64,000 bases of DNA from Akkermansiaceae bacterium UBA2381. GTDB taxonomy: Bacteria; Verrucomicrobiota; Verrucomicrobiia; Verrucomicrobiales; DEV007. The notes below the pieces were generated by a model. That model saw only the letters and a list, made by a program, of their open reading frames with translations. It was not told the DNA's origin and did not search any database. Position 1 is the stretch's first letter. Each line of letters opens with the position of its first letter. Positions 45,391 through 54,189 of this stretch are shown here, piece after piece. The stretch is taken from the NCBI GenBank assembly GCA_002344215.1, contig DDSV01000018.1, forward strand, positions 243,698-307,697. Reading direction: 5' to 3'. A program made the translations under genes and the position numbers.

Positions 45391-45423
45391 CCTGAGATCC
45401 CGAACCCGGTTCACCCCGCTTAC

Positions 45424-46215
45424 ATGAATATCCTCCTCGTGGTCTCATTCGCGATTTCCTGCCTCGGGATCGTCGCCCTCGTCATCTGGCTGGGCTTGTT
45501 TTTGCACACCCGCTTCGGCGCTTCCTTGAAGTGGTGGGCCTTCGGGATGCTGGTGTTTGTAGTTTTCCAGGGAGTGCTGCGCCTGCCGTGGGTCCTCGCC
45601 CTGCCGCAGCTCGATGTCTTCCGGGAGTGGGTCAAGGATCCTCTCAACCAGTGGACCTGGATCGTATTCCTCTGTGTGACGGCCGGGGTGTTCGAGGAGG
45701 GCGGGCGATGGATCGGTTATCGCACCCTCTTCAAAGCAGAGGACCGTGTCTGGAAAAATGCGCTCATGTTCGGCGCGGGACACGGCGGCATCGAGGCACT
45801 GGGGGTGGCCTTGTTGCAACTGTCGGGTCTTGCCAACTACCTGCTGCTGCAGTGGGTCGATCCGGCCCTGCTGCGGATTCCTCCCGAGGCGGCCGCCTCC
45901 GCCCTGAAGCAGTTTGACGGGCTTCAGGGTTGGGAACCGCTCCTGGCCCTGTGGGAGAGAGTCGGATCGATGACGGTGCATCTCGCCCTCAGCGTGATGG
46001 TGCTGCAATCCTTTCGCGGACACCGCGGCTGGCTCGCCCTCGCGATGATGGCCCATTCCCTGACCAACTTCGCCGTGGTTGCCTGCATGGTGCAGTTGCA
46101 GAAAAAGGGCTGGGATCTGGCGGCGAAGATCGTGCCGGAGATCGTGGTCACGTTATTTGCCCTCGCTGCCTTTTGGGTGATCAAACGCTTCCGCGAGCGC
46201 GGGGAGATGAGTTAG
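45424..46215 (+). CDS. YhfC-family intramembrane metalloprotease-like protein
   Basis: 263 residues with about seven membrane helices. The family motifs are FEEGGRWIGYR (E91, E92), MFGAGHGGIEALG (H120) and AHSLTNF near the end, consistent with the YhfC/CPBP-like glutamic or metal-dependent membrane proteases. Substrate unknown. It starts 33 bases after the hicA remnant but is not obviously linked to it. Confidence 0.8.
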   Translation: MNILLVVSFAISCLGIVALVIWLGLFLHTRFGASLKWWAFGMLVFVVFQGVLRLPWVLALPQLDVFREWVKDPLNQWTWIVFLCVTAGVFEEGGRWIGYRTLFKAEDRVWKNALMFGAGHGGIEALGVALLQLSGLANYLLLQWVDPALLRIPPEAAASALKQFDGLQGWEPLLALWERVGSMTVHLALSVMVLQSFRGHRGWLALAMMAHSLTNFAVVACMVQLQKKGWDLAAKIVPEIVVTLFALAAFWVIKRFRERGEMS

Positions 46216-46260
46216 TTCTTCGGTACCTGCATTCCGACGATGGCGAGCTGCCGCTGGTAG

Positions 46261-46464
46261 TCAGAATCACTTCGAGAGCCGTGTATTCTGGCGGGGGAGT
46301 TTTGGAGCACGAATGGGCACGAATTCACACGAATCGCTTCGCGGTCATGCTCGTTTCCCGAATTCTTCTCGTGAACAGCGATAGCAAATAGCGATACCCT
46401 GTCCGAGTCTGAATTCGTGTAAATCAGTGAAAATCCGTGGTCGAAATCACTTCGAGGGCCGGGT
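46261..46464. repeat. Direct and inverted short repeats between genes
   Basis: ATCACTTCGAGAGCC (46266-46280) recurs as ATCACTTCGAGGGCC (46446-46460), with partly matching flanks (46261-46284 and 46441-46464). Between them a CACGAATTC phrase near 46319 is met by its reverse complement GAATTCGTG near 46411. A degenerate repeat cluster with no gene. Confidence 0.5.
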
Positions 46465-46509
46465 CTTCTTGAAATCAAGGGCAGGGGGGAAATCCGATCC
46501 CCTGGTCCG

Positions 46510-46695
46510 TTAGAGTCGCAGCGAAGCGCCCGCGTTTGCTCCGAGCCTGGCGCCGGATCGATGACGGCTGGAGGAATGAGAGGAGTGTGAGTCCGCACCG
46601 ATACCGGCCCCTACTCCGACACTACTCCGGGTGCTGCAACTGGAGGTGGTGAACCCGACAAGAACCAATAGAGAGGTGCACAGTAATCGTTTCAT
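46510..46695 (-). CDS. Small lipoprotein
   Basis: 61 residues. A clear lipoprotein signal ends at Cys20 (FTTSSC). The mature 41 residues are Ser, Gly, His and Arg-rich (VGVGAGIGADSHSSHSSSRH). No fold predicted. Probably attached to a membrane; function unknown. It is divergent from the DoxX gene. Confidence 0.6.
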   Translation of the reverse strand: MKRLLCTSLLVLVGFTTSSCSTRSSVGVGAGIGADSHSSHSSSRHRSGARLGANAGASLRL

Positions 46696-46828
46696 GTGTT
46701 TCAGAATAGGACCTGAAATGCAGAGAGGATATGGGGGAAATCCCTACCGCCGCCGGGTATCGTCAGGCTTGCCGTCCCGCGAAGTCATCAGATATTGTCA
46801 AAGACTGATATCCCCACCTCAAGTTGTT

Positions 46829-47233
46829 ATGAAGCTGGAAAATTTTTTCAAGGTGTGGAGCGGACGCCTCCTTTCGATCCTGCGTATCGTAGCGGCGCTG
46901 CTGCTGATGCAGCACGGTGGCCAGAAGGTGCTCGATTTCCCGGTCCCGGCGAGTTTCGAGTTTGTCCTCTTCTCTCAGATGGGAGTGGCGGGCATCATCG
47001 AGTTGGTGGGGTCCTTTCTCCTCGTCATCGGACTCTTTACCCGTCCCGTGGCTTTTCTGGTTTCGGGGCTGCTCGCCTGCGCCTACTTCATCGCCCACGC
47101 TCCTCAGGGCTTCTGGCCGATGGTCAACGGCGGCGAACTGGCGGTGGTCTATTGTTTTCTCTTCCTCTATCTCTCGGTCGCGGGAGGGGGCGACTGGAGC
47201 GTCGACCGGCTTCTGCGGAAGCGGGGCGCCTGA
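46829..47233 (+). CDS. DoxX-family membrane protein
   Basis: 134 residues from ATG 46829 (the frame stays open upstream but lacks a plausible start). Four membrane helices: LLSILRIVAALLLMQHG, then VAGIIELVGSFLLVIGLF, AFLVSGLLACAYFIA and VVYCFLFLYLSVAGGG. The HGGQKVL segment and GxxE pattern are typical of DoxX-type proteins, some linked to quinone redox or sulfur metabolism. Role here unknown. Confidence 0.85.
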   Translation: MKLENFFKVWSGRLLSILRIVAALLLMQHGGQKVLDFPVPASFEFVLFSQMGVAGIIELVGSFLLVIGLFTRPVAFLVSGLLACAYFIAHAPQGFWPMVNGGELAVVYCFLFLYLSVAGGGDWSVDRLLRKRGA

Positions 47234-47347
47234 GGCGACCGGGTGAACCGGGCCGACAAGAAGGAAGAAGCGAGATCGTGCCGGTATTTCAGTCTGGCGT
47301 CTCCGGACCTGCGTTGAGTAGGATAGTGCCTACAACCCCCGTGACCC

Positions 47348-48319
47348 ATGAAATCGATCAACCCCCGCCTCTTCGGCGCCTGCCTTATCTTGATGGCCGG
47401 CACCGCGCTGACCCAGCAGCCCTCTGCTCCCCGCCGGGATCCGCCCCCGCTGCCGCCGGCTGATCATGAGAATGTAAAGTACGGGCCGCACGAAAGAAAC
47501 GTGTTCGACCTCTGGCTCGCCCCGTCCGACAAACCGACGCCGCTCATCGTTTACATCCACGGGGGCGGTTTCAGTGGCGGCGACAAACGCTCCGTGGGCG
47601 CGGGATCGCTCGAGGGTTACCGGCGCATGGGCTGGTCAGTCGCAGCCGTGAATTACCGCTTCTCCAGCACCGCTCCCGCTCCGGCCGCTTACCTCGATTG
47701 TGGACGGGCCATTCAGATGCTTCGCTCCCACGCGAAAGAATGGAATCTCGACAAAGAGCGGATCGCCTCCACCGGTGGATCGGCCGGTGCCGGCACGTCG
47801 ATGTGGCTCGCCTTTCATGATGATCTCGCCGATCCCTCGAGCAGTGATCCGGTTTCCCGCGAATCGACGCGGCTCACCTGTTTGTCGGTGGATGCAGGCC
47901 AGTGCTCCTACGATCCCCGCTTTGTCGAGGCCTTCGGCATTCCGAGGCCGAATCTGGAGCTGCATGGATTTTTCCTGCCCTTCTATGGCATCACCCGCGA
48001 CGAAATCGATTCCGAAAAAGCCTACCGCCTCTACGCGGAAATGGCCGCGATCACCCATCTGACCGCGGATGATCCTCCGGCGATGCTTACCTATGGTTAT
48101 CCCGACCGTGACGCCGATCCTAAAACTGAGCTGGGCTTCGTGGTCCATCACCCGCGTTTCGGAATCAAGCTCAAGGAAAAAATGGACCCCCTCGGGATCG
48201 AATGTGTCGTGGTGTATCAGGGCCCGGACGGTAGGTCTCTGGTTAGGCACGGAGGCGGTGAACTGGAGAACCGACTTGAGTTTATCCAGAGGCAGTTTGA
48301 GAAGGTCGGGAAAGATTAG
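47348..48319 (+). CDS. Secreted alpha/beta hydrolase (esterase)
   Basis: 323 residues with a signal peptide (about 1-23). The oxyanion motif is HGGGF (71-75) and the nucleophile is S145 in STGGSAGAGTSMW. This is the same esterase type as the gene at 15701, but the two are clearly different in sequence. The C-terminal part (VVYQGPDGRSLVRHGGGE) may hold the catalytic His. Substrate unknown; it lies outside the sulfatase cluster. It converges with the TIR-like gene, 20 bases apart. Confidence 0.82.
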   Translation: MKSINPRLFGACLILMAGTALTQQPSAPRRDPPPLPPADHENVKYGPHERNVFDLWLAPSDKPTPLIVYIHGGGFSGGDKRSVGAGSLEGYRRMGWSVAAVNYRFSSTAPAPAAYLDCGRAIQMLRSHAKEWNLDKERIASTGGSAGAGTSMWLAFHDDLADPSSSDPVSRESTRLTCLSVDAGQCSYDPRFVEAFGIPRPNLELHGFFLPFYGITRDEIDSEKAYRLYAEMAAITHLTADDPPAMLTYGYPDRDADPKTELGFVVHHPRFGIKLKEKMDPLGIECVVVYQGPDGRSLVRHGGGELENRLEFIQRQFEKVGKD

Positions 48320-48339
48320 GACCGGCCCTATTGAGGCGT

Positions 48340-49230
48340 CTAGGGCCATTCCAGTCTTAAAAGTTGTCCAATTGCAACCCCCATCGAAACGAGCGCAATC
48401 GATAGGAAAAGCATGCTAAAGAAGAACGCAGTCTGTTTTTCAGTGTCCGTCGTGGACCTATATCTTCGTGCTTCCAAAACCCGCCATTCCGCGTCAAAGA
48501 GTTGCGCTGGCATGTGGTCTTCGAGTGCGCTGATTATTTTGAATTTGGCCCGATTCAAAGTGCCGTACGAAATTACTGTCCTTCTCCAGTTAAATCCGAG
48601 GGCGAGACCGAGGAAGGACAACAGGAATGTGCCCGTTGATGCGCTGAGATGTCCGATTTTATCAAACGATGAGATGACCAGACCAATGCCCGCAAGCAGT
48701 GCGGCGAGTGCTGATACATAGAGAGCGTTCACGGTTTGGCGCCTTGCGACCAGTGACTCTGAGCTCGAAACCATGAGGCTGTATTGATTCCATATCAGTG
48801 CCTGGTTCGGAGGTCCATCATTCCAATTGTGACGGAGAAAAAGTGCTCGCGGAACAAGGAGTTCTGCAATTTGCCCTGCAAGAGCCGATACATCCCACTC
48901 CACAATGGGAATCTTTAGCTCTTCGCAACAAGGCGGCGCAGGAAATTCGGACGATGAACGTGTTACAATTAGAGGTTTTTTGAGTTCGTGTGCAACACGG
49001 ATTTCCCATTCAACGGGCTCACTTAAATGGGTCTCAGGGCCAACGACGCAGATTAAGGCATCGCATGTATCGAGTAATGATCGGGCAGGAGTCTTCCAGT
49101 CTTCATCGAATGGGACGACCGATGAGACATCGTCAAAAGGCAAATTTGGAAGAAGGTTTTGAAGTCGCGACTTGAGTCGATCAACATTCGATTGATCAAC
49201 GGAACGATTGCTAAAGAATAAATGGAACAT
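48340..49230 (-). CDS. TIR-like domain fused to RipA-like membrane domain
   Basis: 296 residues. Residues 1-125 resemble the MTH538/ThsB TIR-like fold: MFHLFFSNRS, then DTCDALICVVGPETHLSEPV with the acid-rich EWEIRVAHELKKPLIV. Residues ~145-290 match the RipA-type octameric membrane family: IWNQYSLMVSSSESLVARRQ, WRRTVISYGTLNRAKFKIIS and LFDAEWRVLEARRYRSTTD. Helices lie near 168-187, 199-215 and 268-290. TIR-like ThsB-type domains make or sense signal nucleotides in antiphage defence; a TIR anchored to such a membrane domain would be a self-contained sensor-effector. GC is lower than its neighbours. Both domain calls are by eye. Confidence 0.68.
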   Translation of the reverse strand: MFHLFFSNRSVDQSNVDRLKSRLQNLLPNLPFDDVSSVVPFDEDWKTPARSLLDTCDALICVVGPETHLSEPVEWEIRVAHELKKPLIVTRSSSEFPAPPCCEELKIPIVEWDVSALAGQIAELLVPRALFLRHNWNDGPPNQALIWNQYSLMVSSSESLVARRQTVNALYVSALAALLAGIGLVISSFDKIGHLSASTGTFLLSFLGLALGFNWRRTVISYGTLNRAKFKIISALEDHMPAQLFDAEWRVLEARRYRSTTDTEKQTAFFFSMLFLSIALVSMGVAIGQLLRLEWP

Positions 49231-49679
49231 AGAAACTTAATCGATTTCAATGAAATAGGATTCGACTGCGTCCGAGCGACAAGTCTATCAGAAATTTATT
49301 GCGTTGCGCTAGCAACTGCCAATCCAATATCTGGGCATTGTATGAAAATATAAACAAGCATGAATCCTCCAGTTTCACGCGACAATATCTGATCGATCGG
49401 CGTAGGAGAGTGCCCTGACCGGTCCGGTCTACCAAATGTGCGGGTTATGAAACTGAGTTGGCGCTCGTTCGCGAGGACCACGCGAACCCGGATTGAAACA
49501 GAGACAAGGGCCGTTTCCAGCCTTGGCAAGGTGGTCCACCTCACCTCGCCGGGGATTGTGAGTGTCCGGTATCTCATCCTAATCCGTTCTTGACCGGGCG
49601 GGCCGGATTGGATCATCCTGACGATGGTTCACTCAAGAAACTCCCCCGTGATCCCCAAACACGAACCCCGGGATATGCC
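49231..49679. other. Intergenic region, 449 bases, with decayed repeat
   Basis: AT-rich at its left part. Contains a decayed copy of the dispersed palindromic repeat at 49412-49432 (GCCCTGACCGGTCCGGTCTAC). The open frame at 49296-49616 on the minus strand has no recognisable protein character. No gene called. Confidence 0.5.
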
Positions 49680-50195
49680 ATGAGCAGTTTCCGCATCCGG
49701 CCCCGCTTTTCCCAACGCTTTGATCTGGAGCCCGATCAGGTGCGGGCGCGTATCGTCGACTATATTGCGGGAGGGGATGAGCGACCTCCGGGCAGCCGCG
49801 TCGAGGTGAAGAATTTTCCCGGCTATGTGACCCTGCGCATTCCCGAAGAGGACCAGCATTTCTGGTCGCCCCTGCTCAATCTCAGTCTCGACTCCGGGGG
49901 CGAGGGCAAAACCGTGATCCACGGAATCTATGGCCCGAACGCGAATGTTTGGACGATCTTCCTCTACGGTTACCTCCTCTTCGGATCCCTCGCGATGTTC
50001 GCCGGGCTCCTCGGGATCTCTCAATGGGTCGTCGGGGTGAAGGCCTGGGGCCTGATCGCCTTGAGTGTTTTGTCAGGGGTGCTTATCGGGCTCTACCTCC
50101 TCGCCCAGTTCGGCCAGAAACTGGCGGCCCGTCAGACCTACCTGCTTCACCTCACCTACGAGGCAGCGGTGGGCCGGGCGGTGGAGATTCAGTGA
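49680..50195 (+). CDS. Small membrane protein
   Basis: 171 residues from ATG 49680. The cytosolic N-terminal ~95 residues include SQRFDLEPDQVRARIVDYI and IHGIYGPNANVWTIFLY. Two helices follow at about 97-118 and 120-142. No enzymatic motif; similar small proteins occur as conserved hypotheticals in PVC and Bacteroidota genomes by my recollection. Converges on the sulfatase with 9 bases between stops. Confidence 0.6.
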   Translation: MSSFRIRPRFSQRFDLEPDQVRARIVDYIAGGDERPPGSRVEVKNFPGYVTLRIPEEDQHFWSPLLNLSLDSGGEGKTVIHGIYGPNANVWTIFLYGYLLFGSLAMFAGLLGISQWVVGVKAWGLIALSVLSGVLIGLYLLAQFGQKLAARQTYLLHLTYEAAVGRAVEIQ

Positions 50196-50204
50196 GGGTA
50201 ACTC

Positions 50205-51758
50205 TTAACGCCCTTCCGCCATCTGCCGCGTCCCGGGCATCTCGTCGGCGAATCCGGCCCCGGTGCGGCGGGCTTCCTCCCGGGCGAGAGTGCGGAGGCG
50301 CTTGAGATTATCGGTTTGTGAGGGTTCGTCAGCGAGATTGGTCAGTTCTTCGGGATCGGAGGTCAGGTCGTAGAGTTCCTCGGTTTCCCCGGCCTTGAGG
50401 TAGCGGATGTATTTCCAGCGACCATCATTCATCGCGATGTAGAAGGGGACGTCATTGTGGACGGCGTCCTCGGGATGATCCCGCAGGGTTTTCTCCACAT
50501 CGCTGCCGTATTCGTGACCGGTGTGTTCGTAAAAGCAGGGCCGGATCTCTCCGTCGGCGAGGGCGGGATTCGTCAGGACGGGGGTGAGATCGTGCCCGTG
50601 CATCTCCCAGGCCTCGTCAATCCCGGCAAGGGTATGGAAGGTGCGGACGAGATCGACCCCGTGGACAGGCTGACGGCAGACCTTGCCCCGGGGAAAGCGC
50701 GAGGGCATGGAGACAATGAGGGGCGAGCGGTAGGTCGCGTCCCAGGGGCCGAGCTTCATGCGGAAACCGTGCTCGCCCATGCCGAAGCCCTGGTCGGCGG
50801 TGAAAACGATGAGGGTGTTCTCAAGCTGCCCGGTTTCCTGCAGGGCGGCGAGAACCCGCCCGATGCCCTCGTCAAGGGCTTCGACACAGTCGTTCGTCTG
50901 GTGGACGAAATCCTCGAAAGTCCTGCGCTTCCGCTCGTTCTCCTCTTCGCCGAAGGCGGCACCGCTTTTCCCGGCATACACGACGCCGTTTTCGCCGCGC
51001 TCCCACGCCTGGGTTGCTTCGAGGAACGAGGGCTTGCCCGGTCTCGGACCGAAGAGATCAAGCGGACGAATCACCTCGTCGTTCCGGTGTTTGCCGGCGT
51101 GGCGTTCCGCCGGGGTCGTGGGACCGTGGATCGCGCCATAACACAACCACAAGAACCAGGGCTTGTCCGCGTCGCGTTTTTTCCCTTTGAGGTAATCGAT
51201 CGCCCAGTCGGAGTATCTGTCAGTGGAGTATCCCGGCTCGATCCGTTTCACGCCATCCTCGTAAATGATCTGGTCGTAAAAGTAATTGCCCGCGTTCTCC
51301 GGGTGGAGAGGACGGTTCCACACGATCTGGTGATCCCAGTCGCGCCCCCAGCCGCTGTCGGTGCCGGTGTGCCATTTCCCGATCTGTGCGGTCTGGTATC
51401 CTTCGGCGCGGAAGACGGCTGGCCAGAAGCGGCAGACCTCGGGATTGTAGGTGCTGCCGGGGTAGGTCCCTTCGAGCCGCATCGTCTCGATCGCGTGCGG
51501 ATGTCGTCCTGTCAGGATCGAGGCGCGCGAGGGCATGCACCACGATCCCAGGTAGGCGTGGGTGAAGCGCACTCCGCTCGCGGCGAGGGCATCGAGGTTG
51601 GGTGTCTTCACTCCCGGGAGGGCCTCGGGATAGCAGGAGACCGTCTTGTAGGACTGGTCGTCGCTGAAGAGGAAGAGGATGTTGGGTCTCTCTTCCGCAG
51701 CAAAGGAGGCGGCGAGGAGGAGGCAGGACGAAAGAGAGAGGAAAGCAGTCTTCTTCAT
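50205..51758 (-). CDS. Secreted sulfatase
   Basis: 517 residues from ATG 51758; an in-frame start at 51860 lies before the signal peptide (MKKTAFLSLSSCLLLAASFA). The formylglycine site is C74-M-P-S-R (LGSWCMPSRASILTGRHPHA), a less common variant with Met and Ser but still fitting CxPxR. The Asp pair D33-D34 is in LFSDDQSY. Conserved GKWHTG and FTADQGFGMGEHG are also present. This third sulfatase is separate from the main cluster and is likely to have a different substrate. Confidence 0.9.
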   Translation of the reverse strand: MKKTAFLSLSSCLLLAASFAAEERPNILFLFSDDQSYKTVSCYPEALPGVKTPNLDALAASGVRFTHAYLGSWCMPSRASILTGRHPHAIETMRLEGTYPGSTYNPEVCRFWPAVFRAEGYQTAQIGKWHTGTDSGWGRDWDHQIVWNRPLHPENAGNYFYDQIIYEDGVKRIEPGYSTDRYSDWAIDYLKGKKRDADKPWFLWLCYGAIHGPTTPAERHAGKHRNDEVIRPLDLFGPRPGKPSFLEATQAWERGENGVVYAGKSGAAFGEEENERKRRTFEDFVHQTNDCVEALDEGIGRVLAALQETGQLENTLIVFTADQGFGMGEHGFRMKLGPWDATYRSPLIVSMPSRFPRGKVCRQPVHGVDLVRTFHTLAGIDEAWEMHGHDLTPVLTNPALADGEIRPCFYEHTGHEYGSDVEKTLRDHPEDAVHNDVPFYIAMNDGRWKYIRYLKAGETEELYDLTSDPEELTNLADEPSQTDNLKRLRTLAREEARRTGAGFADEMPGTRQMAEGR

Positions 51759-51932
51759 GGGGTTTCTCCAGACTACATTGGATCGCAAAGCGAAGGCAAG
51801 CGGGTAAGGCCGGTCCCGGCCCGGGAAAGCGAAAGCCACGAATGAAGCGGTGAGGATCATCGTTTATCACGGTCCCCGCCGCTCGGTCGTATTTACTCTG
51901 GAAATCCGCTCCGGGGATTCTACCTTTCCTTC

Positions 51933-52466
51933 ATGAGGCCGATTTTTCTTATTCTCATGTTCAGCTTGTTTTCCCCTTTTGCCTTCGCGTGGGATCCCGA
52001 GGACGAGACCTTTGATCCCACCGTCTTCGAGACCATCATTGACGGAAGCTCCCGCATCGGTGATCCCTCGCCGGTCTATCCCAAGGGGAGTTCGGTCCGT
52101 GGATTCACCTATGTGATGGGCAGCAAATCGCCCGAGGCGGGAGTGGGCGTAATGGTGTCACTCATCCTGACTCCCGATCCGGCGAAGCCGCAGGCCTTTG
52201 CTCCGGGCAGTGCCTATCTCTCGGCGGACGAGGCCGGGAAGCTGGCCGGATGGCTGCGGCAGGGAGCGGAACTCGGGAAGACCGAGGTGATCAATGATCA
52301 ACCGGGGATGGGCAAATGGACGATACGCTACGAGGCCGAACACGGCGTCATCCTGACAAATGACACCGGGAAAGAGTCGGGCGATTTTGTCCTCTCAGTT
52401 CCGGCGGCGAAGAAACTTGCCGGTGCCGTTGAGCACGCCATCAAGACCGCTGAGGCGATGCCCTGA
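51933..52466 (+). CDS. Small secreted hypothetical protein
   Basis: 177 residues with a signal peptide (about 1-19, ending FAFA). The mature part contains VMVSLILTPDPAKPQAF and AYLSADEAGKLAGWLRQGAE. No known domain. It precedes the two-helix membrane gene by 26 bases, so the two are probably co-transcribed. Confidence 0.55.
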   Translation: MRPIFLILMFSLFSPFAFAWDPEDETFDPTVFETIIDGSSRIGDPSPVYPKGSSVRGFTYVMGSKSPEAGVGVMVSLILTPDPAKPQAFAPGSAYLSADEAGKLAGWLRQGAELGKTEVINDQPGMGKWTIRYEAEHGVILTNDTGKESGDFVLSVPAAKKLAGAVEHAIKTAEAMP

Positions 52467-52492
52467 ACCGTCGAACTCGCGCTTTCTGCCCC

Positions 52493-53269
52493 ATGAATCT
52501 CGTTGTCAAAAAGGAGACCGCTTCGGAGCTGAAACTCGAACTGAGGCCTGGCGCTCTCATCCTTTTCGTTGCCGGTTTGATTTTCATCGGAGCCGGATTG
52601 ATCGTGATCCGGGCGATGGGTGACCACATCGTCTTCGCGGTGGAGAACGGGAGACTGCGATATGAGAAGCATTCCCTTCTGCCGCGGGACACGGGAAGTT
52701 TTGTACTTGAGGCTGCTTCCGTTTCAGGAATCTCCATCGTGCTGCGCGAAAAATTCAGCCCGTCCTACGAGGTGGTCGTGGAGAGTGGCGGCAAGGTCTA
52801 CGACACCTCATTCGTTTCGGCGGACGGGGAGAAAAAACGGGAGATCGCGAAGCAGAGTCTCGAGGCTCTTTCCAGCGAGGGCGGGGCGTTTCATTATGAA
52901 GAAGATGGTCGTCTCGCCGCGATCATCCTGGGCGGATCCTGTGTGGGAGGGGGGTTGATCTGCTGGTTTGCGATCCAGGTCGTCACGATCACAGCGGACC
53001 GGAGGCGCGGCACCCTGACGATCCATCGCCGTCGTCGTCTCCTTCCATGGGGGGAGATCTCGACCTTGAAGATCGGAGAGATCCATGAGATCCGGATCAT
53101 CGGGGAAACAACGGACACCGGGAAACATCAGGTTACCAGCTATCAGGTCTGGCTGGATCATCAGAGCGGAAAGCCGGTTCCGGTCGCGAATGGCCCCATG
53201 TTCACCGATGGCTCGGCGGCCGATCTGAGGAGGAGGCTCGCTGCCTGGCTCCAGCAGGGCGGCGAGTGA
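52493..53269 (+). CDS. Two-helix membrane protein
   Basis: 258 residues. Helices near 20-43 (LILFVAGLIFIGAGLIVIRA) and 142-165 enclose a beta-rich periplasmic or cytosolic segment, and another such segment follows (residues 166-258, ending DLRRRLAAWLQQGG). No catalytic motif. Function unknown; PH-like beta domains in membrane proteins of this shape are common. Same strand as the preceding secreted gene. Confidence 0.55.
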   Translation: MNLVVKKETASELKLELRPGALILFVAGLIFIGAGLIVIRAMGDHIVFAVENGRLRYEKHSLLPRDTGSFVLEAASVSGISIVLREKFSPSYEVVVESGGKVYDTSFVSADGEKKREIAKQSLEALSSEGGAFHYEEDGRLAAIILGGSCVGGGLICWFAIQVVTITADRRRGTLTIHRRRRLLPWGEISTLKIGEIHEIRIIGETTDTGKHQVTSYQVWLDHQSGKPVPVANGPMFTDGSAADLRRRLAAWLQQGGE

Positions 53270-53335
53270 GCTGGAACGAGGGGGTGTCCGTCCTCACGGC
53301 GAGAAAAGCCGCTTGCATTTCCGTGCTCTGTTGTA

Positions 53336-53359
53336 ATATTCAACCATATGGTTGAATAT
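53336..53359. promoter_or_regulatory. 24-bp perfect palindrome over the ArsR start codon
   Basis: Bases 53336-53359 form a perfect 12+12 palindrome centred on CCAT|ATGG. The ATG of the regulator (53348) is in its middle. Such a site is what an ArsR-type dimer binds, so autorepression is expected. Confidence 0.75.
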
Positions 53360-53704
53360 GATTCCGCTTTGCTTGACCGGACCTTCGGAGCCCTTGCGGA
53401 TCCGACCCGACGCCGGATCCTCGCCCAGCTGGCCGAAGGTGAAGACTGCGTCACCGCGCTCGCCGGGCCGCATGCGATGTCCCTCGCGGCGGTCTCGAAG
53501 CATTTGATCGTGCTCGAAAAGGCGGGGCTGGTGAAGCGGGAGCGCCGGGGGCGGGTTCACTCGCTGACCCTCGAGGCCGGTCCCATGGAGGAGGCCCTGG
53601 CCTGGATCAGTCGCTACCGGAAGTTCTGGGAGGGGAACCTCGATCAGTTCGAACAGTATTTGGAAAAACTACAAACCAAGGAGAAAAACGATGATTGTGA
53701 ATGA
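53348..53704 (+). CDS. ArsR-family transcriptional regulator
   Basis: 118 residues. Winged-helix signature: FGALADPTRRRILAQLAEGE, then MSLAAVSKHLIVLEKAGLV and KRERRGRVHSLTL. It has no Cys-rich metal-binding motif, so it is of the type paired with AHSA1 proteins in many genomes rather than a metal sensor. It overlaps the AHSA1 gene by 14 bases and has a palindromic operator over its own start. Confidence 0.88.
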   Translation: MVEYDSALLDRTFGALADPTRRRILAQLAEGEDCVTALAGPHAMSLAAVSKHLIVLEKAGLVKRERRGRVHSLTLEAGPMEEALAWISRYRKFWEGNLDQFEQYLEKLQTKEKNDDCE

Positions 53705-54176
53705 AGTGGAGAAACCGGACAACGCGACCCTCGTGGTGCGCCGTCTTTTGAAGGCTAAACCCGAACTCGTCTTTGCGACCTGGATCTCGGCCGAACACAT
53801 CCCGCAATGGATGCAGCCGGAGCCGGGCATGGAAATACCCTATGCCTTCATGGACGTGCGGGTCGGCGGCAAGTTTCGCATACAGATGAAAATGCCGGAC
53901 GGCGATTTTTGCACTGCTGTCGGGGAATTCAAGGAAGTGACCTCACCGAAGCGCCTCGTCTACACCTGGGATTGGGAGAAGGACGGGAGCGGAACGGAAT
54001 TCGGCGAAGTCGAGGGCAACACCTCTCAGATCACGGTCGATTTCATCGAGCGGGGCGATCAGACCGAGTTTGTTCTCACCCACACCCGCTTCGCAACAGT
54101 GGAAAGCCGCGACAATCATGCCCGCGGATGGAGCCGCATTGTTGATTGCCTGGCCGGTCACCTGGAGGTGGACTGA
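53691..54176 (+). CDS. AHSA1/SRPBCC-type START-like protein
   Basis: 161 residues with an AAGGAG ribosome site. The START-like fold is indicated by LKAKPELVFATWISAEHIPQ and WMQPEPGMEIP, then DVRVGGKFRIQM and RLVYTWDWE. The end has ETKFVLTHTRF-type spacing (TEFVLTHTRFATVESRDNHA). Such proteins bind hydrophobic ligands in a deep pocket; ligand unknown. Co-transcribed and coupled with the ArsR gene, whose regulator may respond to the same ligand. Confidence 0.85.
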   Translation: MIVNEVEKPDNATLVVRRLLKAKPELVFATWISAEHIPQWMQPEPGMEIPYAFMDVRVGGKFRIQMKMPDGDFCTAVGEFKEVTSPKRLVYTWDWEKDGSGTEFGEVEGNTSQITVDFIERGDQTEFVLTHTRFATVESRDNHARGWSRIVDCLAGHLEVD

Positions 54177-54189
54177 GTCCTTTCCTCCC

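Noticed and set aside
49296..49616. 106-residue minus-strand frame
   Set aside because: No ribosome site, and it spans a decayed repeat and lacks protein-like features.
50457..51845. 462-residue plus-strand frame opposite the third sulfatase
   Set aside because: The minus strand encodes a full sulfatase with CMPSR and signal peptide; the plus frame is an antisense shadow.
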